Assembly: GCA_028692975.1 (NCBI GenBank)
Contig: JAQUWF010000004.1
Location: forward strand, 1 to 64,000
Direction: 5' to 3'
Length of the DNA stretch: 64,000 nucleotides
DNA from: Lachnospiraceae bacterium
Lineage (GTDB): Bacteria; Bacillota; Clostridia; Lachnospirales; Lachnospiraceae
Within the stretch, counting starts at the first letter, position 1. Every line of letters starts with the position of its first letter. Below, piece by piece: positions 26,019-34,138 of the stretch. Both the position numbers and the translations under genes were made by a program. Below the pieces are notes generated by a model. The model made no database searches, was not told the origin of the DNA, and saw nothing but the letters and a program-made list of their open reading frames with translations.

Positions 26019-26855
26019 ATGAATTTTAACAAAAAAGAAATGGATTTGCTGGCAGTTCAGATTCGGAAAAACATATTGAGGGCGATTGCATCTAAGGGCG
26101 CTGGTCATGTAGGCGGTTCTCTGTCCATCGCAGATACATTGGCAGTCTTATATGGATGTGTGATGAATATCGATCCAAAGCATCCGGATAAAAAGGACAG
26201 GGATTATATCGTGATATCAAAAGGACATTCCGGGCCGGCGATGTATGCAGCTCTGGCAGCCAAAGGTTATTTTGGGGAAGATGTTCTGGATACTTTAAAT
26301 AAGAATAATACCATTCTTCCCAGCCATACGGACCGGATGAAGACACCAGGAGTTGATATGACAACGGGATCTCTGGGACAGGGAACTTCTCTGGCTTCCG
26401 GGGCGGCACTGGCTGATCGGCTGAATGGAAGTTCCAATTATACTTATCTGATTGTGGGTGACGGGGAACTGGACGAAGGGCAGGTCTGGGAAGCGGCATT
26501 ATTTACCGCACATCATCATCTGACCAATCTGATTACCTTTGTAGATGCCAATGGCAAACAACTGGATGGCACCACGGATCAGGTCTGCTGTCTGGGAAGC
26601 ATTGAGCAGAAATTCGAAGCATTTGGATTTCATGCGATTACGGTAGAAGATGGTCATAACACGCTTCAGATCTACAATGCCATCATGGAAGCGCAGCAGG
26701 AAAAAGAAAAGCCGAGTGTCATTGTGCTGCATACCATTAAGGGAGCGGGGATAAAGAAATATATGGAAATGGATAACTGCCATTCAACAACAGTAAAGAT
26801 GGAGGAACTGTCGGGGTTTTACGCGGAGCTGGACCATCAGGGAGAAATGGCATAA
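26019..26855 (+). CDS. Transketolase, N-terminal (ThDP-binding) subunit
   Basis: A 278-residue split transketolase subunit that carries the thiamine-diphosphate pyrophosphate site. Landmarks are KGAGHVGGSLSIAD near residue 25, KGHSGPAMYAAL, GSLGQGTSLASGAAL, and the ThDP motif GDGELDEGQVWEA ending in VDANG. It needs the pyrimidine-binding partner encoded next. Together they transfer two-carbon units between ketose and aldose phosphates. ATG 26019 is preceded by GAGGTGAAAAA. The context with deoC, phosphofructokinase and class II aldolase suggests dedicated processing of a pentose or a less common sugar phosphate. Confidence 0.93.
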   Translation: MNFNKKEMDLLAVQIRKNILRAIASKGAGHVGGSLSIADTLAVLYGCVMNIDPKHPDKKDRDYIVISKGHSGPAMYAALAAKGYFGEDVLDTLNKNNTILPSHTDRMKTPGVDMTTGSLGQGTSLASGAALADRLNGSSNYTYLIVGDGELDEGQVWEAALFTAHHHLTNLITFVDANGKQLDGTTDQVCCLGSIEQKFEAFGFHAITVEDGHNTLQIYNAIMEAQQEKEKPSVIVLHTIKGAGIKKYMEMDNCHSTTVKMEELSGFYAELDHQGEMA

Positions 26856-26888
26856 AAAACAGACTGATGTTTGAAGGGAGAAATCAAA

Positions 26889-27842
26889 ATGAATGAAGTG
26901 AAAACTGGAGAAAAAGAATTAAGAAAAGTATTTGGAGATACATTAAAGACTTTAATGCAGGAAAACAAAGACGTGGTCTATCTGGAGGCAGATCTGGCCG
27001 GCGCTATCGGTACGTCCGGTCTGATTAAGGAATATCCGGAACAGGCTTTTGATGTGGGCATTATGGAAGCGAATATGGTCGGCACCGCAGCAGGGATGTC
27101 CGTTAAGGGAAAAATTCCGTTTGTGCACAGCTTTGGTACTTTTGCGTCCAGAAGATGCGCAGATCAGACGTTTCTGTCCGGATGCTATAATAAGGCCAAT
27201 ATTAAGATTGTCGGTTCCGATCCTGGCATTACCGCTGAGACCAATGGCGGAACCCACATGCCATTTGAGGATATGGGGATTTACCGTTCTTTTCCGGAAA
27301 TGACGATTTTGGATGTGGCAGAACCCCACCTTCTGGCAGAGATTCTGAAAGAGATGGCAGTCTCCTATGGTGTCATGTATGTCCGCTTCCCGAGAAAGGG
27401 AAAGGAATGTTATTATGAGGAAACACAGAAATTTACGATTGGAAAAGGGGTAATAGTCAAAGAGGGAACTGATGCATCGATTATTGCCTCCGGCATCGAA
27501 ACAGCAGAGGCGCTGAGAGCGGCAGAGGAGCTGGAGAGAGATAATATTCATGTGCGGGTTGTGGATATGTTTACGGTAAAACCGCTGGATGAGGCACTGG
27601 TGATAAAATGTGCAGAAGAAACAGGAGCTATTATAACGGCAGAAAATCACAATAAAATTGGCGGTCTGGGCTCAGCCGTGTCTGAAGTGCTGGCAGAGAA
27701 TATAGCAGTTCCGTTCAAGCGGGTAGGCATTCCGGATTGTTTTGGTGAAGTGGGAGATAAAAAATTCCTTGCAGAAAAGTTTGGAATTTCACAGAAGGAC
27801 ATTGCAGCGGCAGTGAAGGAAGTGCTGAAAAAGAAAAAGTAA
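26889..27842 (+). CDS. Transketolase, C-terminal (pyrimidine-binding) subunit
   Basis: A 317-residue partner subunit. The catalytic Glu that activates ThDP lies in VGIMEANMVGTAAGMS near residue 65. The motif HSFGTFASRRCADQ and the C-terminal transketolase domain (VDMFTVKPLDEALV, TAENHNKIGGLGSAV) are clear. ATG 26889 follows AAGGGAGA and lies 33 bp after its partner; an in-frame start 18 bp upstream would overlap the ribosome site. Confidence 0.93.
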   Translation: MNEVKTGEKELRKVFGDTLKTLMQENKDVVYLEADLAGAIGTSGLIKEYPEQAFDVGIMEANMVGTAAGMSVKGKIPFVHSFGTFASRRCADQTFLSGCYNKANIKIVGSDPGITAETNGGTHMPFEDMGIYRSFPEMTILDVAEPHLLAEILKEMAVSYGVMYVRFPRKGKECYYEETQKFTIGKGVIVKEGTDASIIASGIETAEALRAAEELERDNIHVRVVDMFTVKPLDEALVIKCAEETGAIITAENHNKIGGLGSAVSEVLAENIAVPFKRVGIPDCFGEVGDKKFLAEKFGISQKDIAAAVKEVLKKKK

Positions 27843-27876
27843 CAGGCGGAGAATAATTACAAATTATCAAAATACT

Positions 27877-27928
27877 AAAACAGGAAGACATAAGCTGCTT
27901 TATTTGAGCAAATGCCTTCCTGTTTTTT
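27877..27928. terminator. Terminator of the transketolase operon
   Basis: AAAACAGGAAG (27877-27887) pairs with CTTCCTGTTTT (27916-27926) followed by T. It separates the convergent transketolase and DeoR genes. Confidence 0.9.
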
Positions 27929-27984
27929 GCTGCATTTTTGAAGACAAGCCGTGCAGGATGCCTGCAAAAACAAACTTCAATCCT

Positions 27985-28782
27985 TTATTTGGGTGCAGTA
28001 ATCACCTCAGTATACTGCTGTAGCTGTGCCCGGTCTTCGTCAGTCAGGCAGTCATCCGTGATCAGGAGCGTTATTTCGTTTAAATCTGCAATTTTTGAGA
28101 AGGTGACAGCGTCAAATTTGCTGCTGTCGCTCATAAGACAGCGGGAGCAGGAGGCCTCCAGAACCTGGCGGATACTCAGCGCACTTTCCAGGTAAGGCGT
28201 GGTGACTCCTTTTGAAATACTGAAACCATTACAGGAAAAAAATACTTTATCAATATTGATCAGGTCCAGCAGTTCATTTCGAACCGGAGAATATACACTG
28301 TGATACTTGTTTCGCAGCATACCGGCCAGGATGATAAGCGTAAAGTCGGTATTTTCCTCCAGCCACGCTGCAAAATGAATGTCATTCAGGATAACGGTAA
28401 GATCCTTTTTGTTCGTAAGCAGCTTGATCAGTTCAAATGTGGTTGTTCCGCTCATAATGGCAATCGTATCCCCGTCTTCGATCAAATTCAATGCGGCAAA
28501 AGCAATCTCTTTTTTTTGCTTTATCATTTTTGTTCCCTTGATATCAGGAAGCAGCTCATGATTCATTTTGGTGCTGCTGATTGCGCCGCCATGGGTGCGT
28601 TTCAGTTTACCGGCATTTTCCAGATCCCTCAGATCATTGCGGATCGTCGATGCGGATACATCAAAGATATCACATAGTTCAGGGACAACAATTTTTCCAT
28701 TTGTATCGAGCAGCTCCAAAATTTGGTTTTTTCTCTCTTCTGCAAACATGGCAGGGCTGTCTTGGTCATTTCGCACAGGCAT
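27985..28782 (-). CDS. DeoR/GlpR-family transcriptional regulator
   Basis: A 265-residue DeoR-family protein with the helix-turn-helix VVPELCDIFDVSASTIRNDL, the wing GKLKRTHGGAI, and the DeoRC phosphate loop IAIMSGTTTFELIKLL. The chosen ATG at 28782 has a strong AAGGAGG; an internal start at MFAEERKNQ is the more usual family N-terminus but has no ribosome site of its own. It is divergent from the phosphofructokinase operon. An inverted repeat ACGAAAG-CTTT-CTTTCGT at 28857-28874 lies in the gap. Confidence 0.9.
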   Translation of the reverse strand: MPVRNDQDSPAMFAEERKNQILELLDTNGKIVVPELCDIFDVSASTIRNDLRDLENAGKLKRTHGGAISSTKMNHELLPDIKGTKMIKQKKEIAFAALNLIEDGDTIAIMSGTTTFELIKLLTNKKDLTVILNDIHFAAWLEENTDFTLIILAGMLRNKYHSVYSPVRNELLDLINIDKVFFSCNGFSISKGVTTPYLESALSIRQVLEASCSRCLMSDSSKFDAVTFSKIADLNEITLLITDDCLTDEDRAQLQQYTEVITAPK

Positions 28783-28899
28783 AGTATCCTCCTTTTTCTG
28801 ATGCTGGTTAGCTGTTCATCCGTTTATTCATTAGAAGGCCTCGACCGGAATAGTGAACGAAAGCTTTCTTTCGTGTCAGGGTTTCTCATTTTTAATTAA

Positions 28900-28954
28900 T
28901 TGACAAATAGTATTTGTTCTGTTACTATTATATAACAATAAACGATAACAATCA
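28900..28954 (+). promoter_or_regulatory. Promoter and candidate operator of the phosphofructokinase operon
   Basis: TTGACA (28900-28905), 17 nt and TACTAT (28923-28928) form a good promoter. Two copies of ATAACAAT (28932-28939, 28945-28952) flanking ACGAT follow at once, in the position of a repressor site. Confidence 0.75.
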
Positions 28955-29004
28955 ACAACAAATAGGAATGGAGACAATAAAAAACAAAAGCACAGGTGAA
29001 ACAG

Positions 29005-30219
29005 ATGAAAAAAAATGCACTATATATTCAGTCCGGCGGCCCTACGGCGGTCATCAATGCTTCCGCATACGGGGTAATCGAAGCATGCAGAGAATACCAA
29101 CCGGATATTCACAGACTGTATGCGTCAGCCCATGGCATTGTGGGAGTGATGGAAGGAAAGCTGTATGACTGCTTCGCAGAAGAAGAGGGACAGTTGGAAC
29201 TGCTGAAGGAAACACCGTCTATGGCATTTGGTTCCTGCCGTTATGAGGTCCGGGAGGATACGGATATTGATTATGAAAAAATCCTGGATACACTGAAACG
29301 GTTTCAGATTTATTATATTTTTATTAATGGGGGAAATGGTTCTGCGGCAGCAGGGCTTCGCCTCTATCAATATCTGACCGGGAAAAACTATGAGTTTCGG
29401 CTGATGGTGATTCCAAAGACAGTGGATAATGATATTGCGGGGATCGATCATGCGCCGGGATTTCCATCCGCTGCGCGGCATGTGGTCACCAGCATTGCGG
29501 AACTGGTTCATGATATGCATACATATGATACAGAACTGATCATGGTGGCAGAGGTGATGGGACGCAATACCGGATTTCTGGCGGCAGCCAGTCTTGCGGC
29601 GGGTGAGACGGGATATGGTCCGGATCTGATTTATGTGCCCGAGGTGGTATTTGATCCGGAACAATTTATACAGGATGTCAGAAATGTACTGGAACGAAAG
29701 GGCAAGTGTTTTGTGGTAGTGCCGGAGGGGGTCAGGACGGCGGATGGGAAATATCTGTTTGAGAATACAACCGTGAATAAGGGAACGGATCCATCCAGAA
29801 ATATGGGAGGAATCACTCCTTATCTGAATGCTCTGCTGAGAGAGCACTTTATCTGTAAGATACGCTGCATTGACCTGGGATTAATGCAGCGATGTGCTGT
29901 GCATGATGCTTCAGCACTTGATTTAGAAGAAGCGGAGCTGTTGGGCCGCAGTGCAGTCGAAGCAGCGGTAAAAGGAGCCTCGGGGCAGATGGTGACACTT
30001 CTTCGCAGGCAGGATGTGCCTTATCAGACAGAGACAGACAGCATTCCGTTGGAACAGGTCGCAGAGAAGGACAGGGTACTGGATCTGGCCTATGTCACCT
30101 CAGAACATAATTATATTCAGAAAACGTATTTAAAGTATATTCTCCCGCTGATTGGACCGCTGCCAGAATATGCCTCATTAAAATATGTAACTGCCGTACC
30201 AGAAAAAGAAGAGGATTAA
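29005..30219 (+). CDS. Phosphofructokinase family, probably PPi-type
   Basis: A 404-residue phosphofructokinase. Family motifs are SGGPTAVINAS at the N-terminus, NGGNGSAAAG near residue 110, PKTVDNDIAGIDHAPGF and VAEVMGRNTGFLAA. Two positions are notable. The usual GGDGS is GGNGS (Asn111 for Asp). The residue before TVDND is Lys, as in pyrophosphate-dependent enzymes, where ATP enzymes have Gly. This suggests PPi rather than ATP as donor, though some relatives may use other sugar phosphates. ATG 29005 follows AGGTGA; a GTG 9 bp upstream overlaps that site. It is followed by a class II aldolase and a ROK kinase. Confidence 0.85.
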   Translation: MKKNALYIQSGGPTAVINASAYGVIEACREYQPDIHRLYASAHGIVGVMEGKLYDCFAEEEGQLELLKETPSMAFGSCRYEVREDTDIDYEKILDTLKRFQIYYIFINGGNGSAAAGLRLYQYLTGKNYEFRLMVIPKTVDNDIAGIDHAPGFPSAARHVVTSIAELVHDMHTYDTELIMVAEVMGRNTGFLAAASLAAGETGYGPDLIYVPEVVFDPEQFIQDVRNVLERKGKCFVVVPEGVRTADGKYLFENTTVNKGTDPSRNMGGITPYLNALLREHFICKIRCIDLGLMQRCAVHDASALDLEEAELLGRSAVEAAVKGASGQMVTLLRRQDVPYQTETDSIPLEQVAEKDRVLDLAYVTSEHNYIQKTYLKYILPLIGPLPEYASLKYVTAVPEKEED

Positions 30220-30240
30220 AATCCGGAAAAGGAGACTGCA

Positions 30241-31215
30241 ATGTATAATTACAAAGAACTTGGATTGGTAAACACAAAAGAAATGTTTGAAAAAGCGTAT
30301 TATGGAGGATATACCGTGCCTGCATTCAACTTCATTTCCATTGAACAGATGAATGCGATCATTGATGCGGTCATCGAGACAAAATCTCCGGTGATTCTGC
30401 TGGCATCCCCCAATCTGCATCGTCAGTTGGGCCATGAGATGACGGCGCGTGTGGTTCAGGCGGGAGTGGACCGTATTAAAAATGCCGGACTGGAACTTCC
30501 GGTGGTACTGCATCTGGATCACGGAATGTCTTTTGAACATTGCGTAACAGCAGTAGAAAATGGTTTTTCTTCCATTATGATTGATGGAAGTGCGCTTCCA
30601 TTTGAGGAAAATATTGCATTGACAAAGAAAACAGTAGAGTATGCTCATGCGCATGATGTTACAGTAGAGGCAGAACTGGGTATTTTGTCCGGTGCGGAAG
30701 AGGATGGAGCAGAAGGCCACAGGGAAAGCATGTATACCGATCCGGGTATGGCGGAAGAATTTATTCAGAGATCCGGTGCTGACAGCCTGGCTATTTCCAT
30801 TGGCACCTGCCATGGACTGGTAAAAATGAAACCAAATCCAGACGGGACCCTTCCGGAACTGCGTTTTGATATCCTGAAGCATATTCAGAAAAATGTGCCG
30901 GGTTTTCCAATCGTTCTTCATGGAGCATCCAATATCTCACCGGAATATGTGAAAATGATTAATCAGCATGGCGGTCATATTGAACAGACGGTAGGAATTC
31001 CGGATGACCAGATTCGCAAAGCGGCCAAGACAGCGGTGTGTAAAGTGAATATCGCTACAGATGGATGGATCTGTGCGCTGGCAAATACCAGGAGGATTCT
31101 GGATGAAAACCCGGCGGCGATTGACAGCAGGGTATTTACGCTGAAAACTCGTCCGGAAATGAAAGAACTGTACCTGCATAAAATTGATATTATGGGAAGC
31201 GCGGGAAAAGCCTGA
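30241..31215 (+). CDS. Class II ketose-bisphosphate aldolase
   Basis: A 324-residue zinc aldolase (FbaA/GatY/KbaY group). Landmarks are VPAFNFISIEQMNAI, the zinc and catalytic region LHLDHGM, VEAELGILSG, the second zinc region ending in GTCHGL, and LHGASNISPEYVKM. It cleaves a ketose-1,6-bisphosphate to dihydroxyacetone phosphate and glyceraldehyde-3-phosphate; fructose and tagatose forms cannot be separated by eye. It directly follows the phosphofructokinase, which would supply the bisphosphate. ATG 30241 follows AAAAGGAGA. Confidence 0.92.
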   Translation: MYNYKELGLVNTKEMFEKAYYGGYTVPAFNFISIEQMNAIIDAVIETKSPVILLASPNLHRQLGHEMTARVVQAGVDRIKNAGLELPVVLHLDHGMSFEHCVTAVENGFSSIMIDGSALPFEENIALTKKTVEYAHAHDVTVEAELGILSGAEEDGAEGHRESMYTDPGMAEEFIQRSGADSLAISIGTCHGLVKMKPNPDGTLPELRFDILKHIQKNVPGFPIVLHGASNISPEYVKMINQHGGHIEQTVGIPDDQIRKAAKTAVCKVNIATDGWICALANTRRILDENPAAIDSRVFTLKTRPEMKELYLHKIDIMGSAGKA

Positions 31216-31243
31216 CAGAACACGGCAAATGGAGGAAAATTCC

Positions 31244-32146
31244 ATGGGTAAATATTATCTGTGTATGGAAATTGGAGGAACGAATCTCCGCTATGGCATA
31301 GTCACGCAAGATTTCCAGGTGCTGGATTTTCATAAAATTGCCTCTGTCGGATTATCAGACGCTTCAGATAAGGGGGCTTATATAGAAGAACTTTTCAGTC
31401 CCCTGCTGCGTCAGTATGGAAAAGAAAGGATCTGCTGCATTGCACTTTCCCTGGCCTCCCTGATGGATAAGGAGAGAAGCATCTGCTATAATTCCCCGAA
31501 TATCAGGGGGTTTGATAAATTGCCGCTGAAGCAGATCCTGGAGAAGCGGATGGGACTGCCGGTATACATGGAACGGGATGTGAATACCGCTCTGCTGTAC
31601 GAAATCCGGAAAAACAAACTGGAAACCTCGGGAATCATGATTGGAGTATTTATTGGCACTGGACTTGGAAATGCCATGTGCATTGATGGGAAAATCTATA
31701 AGGGAAGTACGGGCTCTTCCTGCGAGCTGGGACACATTCCGGTACCGGGGCTGGAAGAAATGTGCGGATGCGGGAAAAAAGGATGTATTGAGCTGAAAGC
31801 CTGCGGGAAAGTACTGGCTAAAATAGCGGAGGACATCTGTCATTGCCCGGTAGAAGAAGTTTTTTTGCGTCATGGAGAAGAGACAGCAGTAAAAGAAGTT
31901 ATAAAAATGTGTGCTCTGGCTGTCGCAGCGGAAGTGACCATACTGGATCCATCCTGTGTAATACTGGGCGGAGGTGTCACCGAGATGCCGGGGTTTCCGC
32001 TGGATTACTTTACGGAGACTGTGAAAGAAAATCTGAGGCTTCCAAATCCAAGAGAAGCGTTCAATTTAATCCTGGCCTCGGGAGCGCCAGAGGCAGGAAT
32101 TGCAGGAGCCGCACTGAATGCGGCAGTGTTATATCGTCAGCCATGA
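31244..32146 (+). CDS. ROK-family sugar kinase
   Basis: A 300-residue ROK kinase. It has the ATP/phosphate motif MEIGGTNLRYGIV, the catalytic Asp in MERDVNTALL, the GIMIGVFIGTGLG loop, and the zinc site CGCGKKGCIELKACG preceded by ELGHIPV. No DNA-binding domain is present, so it is an enzyme. ATG 31244 follows GGAGGAAAA; an upstream frame start overlaps the aldolase gene. In this operon it probably phosphorylates the sugar that enters the phosphofructokinase/aldolase route; the position phosphorylated is unknown. Confidence 0.9.
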   Translation: MGKYYLCMEIGGTNLRYGIVTQDFQVLDFHKIASVGLSDASDKGAYIEELFSPLLRQYGKERICCIALSLASLMDKERSICYNSPNIRGFDKLPLKQILEKRMGLPVYMERDVNTALLYEIRKNKLETSGIMIGVFIGTGLGNAMCIDGKIYKGSTGSSCELGHIPVPGLEEMCGCGKKGCIELKACGKVLAKIAEDICHCPVEEVFLRHGEETAVKEVIKMCALAVAAEVTILDPSCVILGGGVTEMPGFPLDYFTETVKENLRLPNPREAFNLILASGAPEAGIAGAALNAAVLYRQP

Positions 32147-32205
32147 GAGTGGCTGGCGATTTTTTTCTTCCTTTATTCCGATCGGCAGTACCTATAAAAG
32201 AGATC

Positions 32206-32484
32206 ATTACAGTTCAGCCTTGAAATGAGGACGCTTTCAGGACGGCTGCCCCAGGTATGCCGCAGGTGCTGTTTCGAAAGCCAAGAGCATCTAAGGCTTC
32301 CGCAAGATGTTCCAAAAGCAGGAATTGGGAGCCATAACTCACCTTCGGTTCAAACAAATGACTCCCAATTCCTATGGAACATCTTGTGGAACCCAAGATG
32401 CTTAGTCTTTCTGCAAATGCACCTGCAGCATACCTGGGGCAGCCGCCCGGAAGCTGTGCGTCAAGTAAAAGGCTAAACTGTAAC
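32206..32484. mobile_element. Foldback MITE-like element with 8-bp target duplication
   Basis: A 279-bp imperfect palindrome. The left arm from TTACAGTTCAGCCTT (32207) runs to GGAATTGGGAG (about 32331), and the right arm from CTCCCAATTCC to AAGGCTAAACTGTAA (32483) is its near reverse complement. The arms are about 125 bp each and the loop about 30 bp. The element is flanked by identical 8-bp direct repeats AAGAGATC (32198-32205 and 32485-32492), as expected for a target-site duplication. No transposase frame is present; long frames inside are shadows of the palindrome. The rest of the 597-bp gap holds AT-rich tandem repeats. Confidence 0.88.
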
Positions 32485-32545
32485 AAGAGATCGCATATTT
32501 GTCCAACAAGTGATTGACTTTGAAAAACAATTGGAACTATAATTA

Positions 32546-32571
32546 AATAAACCGATTAACGAATAAACCGA
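32546..32571. promoter_or_regulatory. Paired AATAAACCGA words, candidate ROK operator
   Basis: AATAAACCGA occurs at 32546-32555 and 32562-32571, 16 bp apart, upstream of the ROK regulator gene. Related words (AATAAAACGA, AATAAACGGA) occur before the importer at 34139 and in the regulator-ADH gap near 43130-43240. Confidence 0.4.
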
Positions 32572-32604
32572 AATAATAATTTGAAACTGATAAATAGATA
32601 AATG

Positions 32605-32676
32605 AATATAAAAGATTTAATGTATATAAAAGATTTAATGCAGATAAAACATTTAATACAGATAAAAAATTAATTT
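32605..32676. repeat. Four 18-bp tandem repeats before the ROK regulator
   Basis: Units at 32605, 32623, 32641 and 32659. The first two are TATATAAAAGATTTAATG or one to two bases different; the last two are diverged (CAGATAAAACATTTAATA-type). They lie 68 bp upstream of the regulator start, where they could set promoter spacing or bind a regulator. Confidence 0.75.
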
Positions 32677-32743
32677 CGGATTATAAATGAATTCGGATAA
32701 ATAAATTGATTTCTATAAAATAATATATGGAAGGAAGAAGAAA

Positions 32744-33988
32744 ATGAAAGAAACAATGCGCGGATATAATCAGGGTAATATTCAGAACATGAACAGAACA
32801 CTGTTGTTAAATCTTCTGAGAAGGGAAAAAGTGTGTGCCAGAACCACACTCGCAGAACGTTCGGGGCTGAAGCAGGCGACGGTTACACATATTGTCAATG
32901 ACTTTATAGCGTGGGGGCTGGTCAGGGAAATCGGTTTTATGACAGGCAGTAAGGGGCGGCGCTCGATTGCTATTTCTATCAATAACGATGACGTGGCGGT
33001 TGCAGGTATTCGAATTGCAAGAAAAAATTATTCTGTGGGGCTTTTTAACCTGTGCGGTGAGGCGCTGATGATTAAAAGAGGAAGAATCAGCACCGGGCAG
33101 AGTGCCAGAGAGATTCTGGATATCGTGATTGAACAGATGGATAAACTGATACAGAATTTTCCTGATAAAAAGCTTCTGGCTCTTGGGGTATCCATTCCGG
33201 GACCGTACAATTTCAGAAAGGGACGAATTTCCCTGGTGACAGGAGTGAAAGGATGGAGTGAAATTGCACTGAAGGAGGAATTAAATGTGCATTTTCATAT
33301 TCCTGTTGCAGTGGAGGAGCATGCCAATGCTGCCGCTATGGCTCAGTACTGGTACAGTAAAGATAAGAATGAACCGGATGTTCTGGTGTATATTGCAGTG
33401 GGGCAGGGGGTCGGAGCGGGAATTGTCAGTGACGGTGTATTGCTGAAGGGGGACACCGGATCAGCAGGTGAGATCGGACATACCACAATAGATATTCACG
33501 GACCAAGATGCAGCTGCGGAAATTACGGCTGCCTGGAAATGTACTGCTCCACAATCGCACTTACCAAAAGAGTTAATGAAGTATATCAGCCGGAGAAGGA
33601 ATTTGATTTTCAGGAGGTTGTACTGTTGATTAAAAAGAAAGAACCAAGGGCAATGGATATCTTTTATGAAATCTGTGATTATTTGTCAGTGGGAGTCGTG
33701 AATGTGATAAACAGCTTTAACCCGCAGGTAGTGATCATTGGAGATGAGATATGTCATATAGAACCGGAACTCATGCTTGAGCGGATTAAGGCAAATGTAA
33801 AGGAGAGGGTAGTTCCGCAGATATGGGAAACGACAAAGATTAAGATGAGCGTCATTGAACAGGATTCCATGGTGCATGGTGCAGCTATAGTTGCTATTGA
33901 TGAGATATTTGACAACCCTTCAGACTATTTTGAGACAGGCGATGCAGAGGAAATGAAGAATCGATTTTATAATCAGCATTTTATCTAA
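32744..33988 (+). CDS. ROK-family transcriptional regulator (NagC/XylR type)
   Basis: A 414-residue ROK repressor. The N-terminal winged helix is RTLLLNLLRREKVCARTTLA, then ERSGLKQATVTHIVNDFI. The ROK sugar-binding half has IAVGQGVGAGIV and the zinc site CSCGNYGCLEMYC after GEIGHTTID. ATG 32744 follows GGAAGGAAG. It is upstream of, and in line with, the four-gene CUT2 importer at 34139, the likely target. The effector could be xylose or xylulose given xylulokinase in the same block, but this is inference. Confidence 0.92.
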   Translation: MKETMRGYNQGNIQNMNRTLLLNLLRREKVCARTTLAERSGLKQATVTHIVNDFIAWGLVREIGFMTGSKGRRSIAISINNDDVAVAGIRIARKNYSVGLFNLCGEALMIKRGRISTGQSAREILDIVIEQMDKLIQNFPDKKLLALGVSIPGPYNFRKGRISLVTGVKGWSEIALKEELNVHFHIPVAVEEHANAAAMAQYWYSKDKNEPDVLVYIAVGQGVGAGIVSDGVLLKGDTGSAGEIGHTTIDIHGPRCSCGNYGCLEMYCSTIALTKRVNEVYQPEKEFDFQEVVLLIKKKEPRAMDIFYEICDYLSVGVVNVINSFNPQVVIIGDEICHIEPELMLERIKANVKERVVPQIWETTKIKMSVIEQDSMVHGAAIVAIDEIFDNPSDYFETGDAEEMKNRFYNQHFI

Positions 33989-34020
33989 AATTAATTCTCA
34001 AAATTTGTGAAATTCATTTA

Positions 34021-34074
34021 AAAATAAAACGAAATGAAAAATTTATTGACTTTATTATTTAATTGAGTTAAGAT
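34021..34074 (+). promoter_or_regulatory. Promoter of the 34-39 kb importer operon
   Basis: TTGACT (34046-34051), 17 nt and TAAGAT (34069-34074). The word AAAATAAAACGAA at 34021-34033 just upstream recurs exactly at 43130-43142 before the next ROK-linked operon. Confidence 0.7.
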
Positions 34075-34138
34075 ATAGACATCAACTGTTGAGAAGGACT
34101 GAGAGATAGCCCACATTCAGTTAAAAGGAGGAGAAATA

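Noticed and set aside
32214..32486. Overlapping frames of 90 and 83 codons on opposite strands
   Set aside because: They mirror each other because the DNA is a near-perfect inverted repeat; neither has a ribosome site or resembles a protein.
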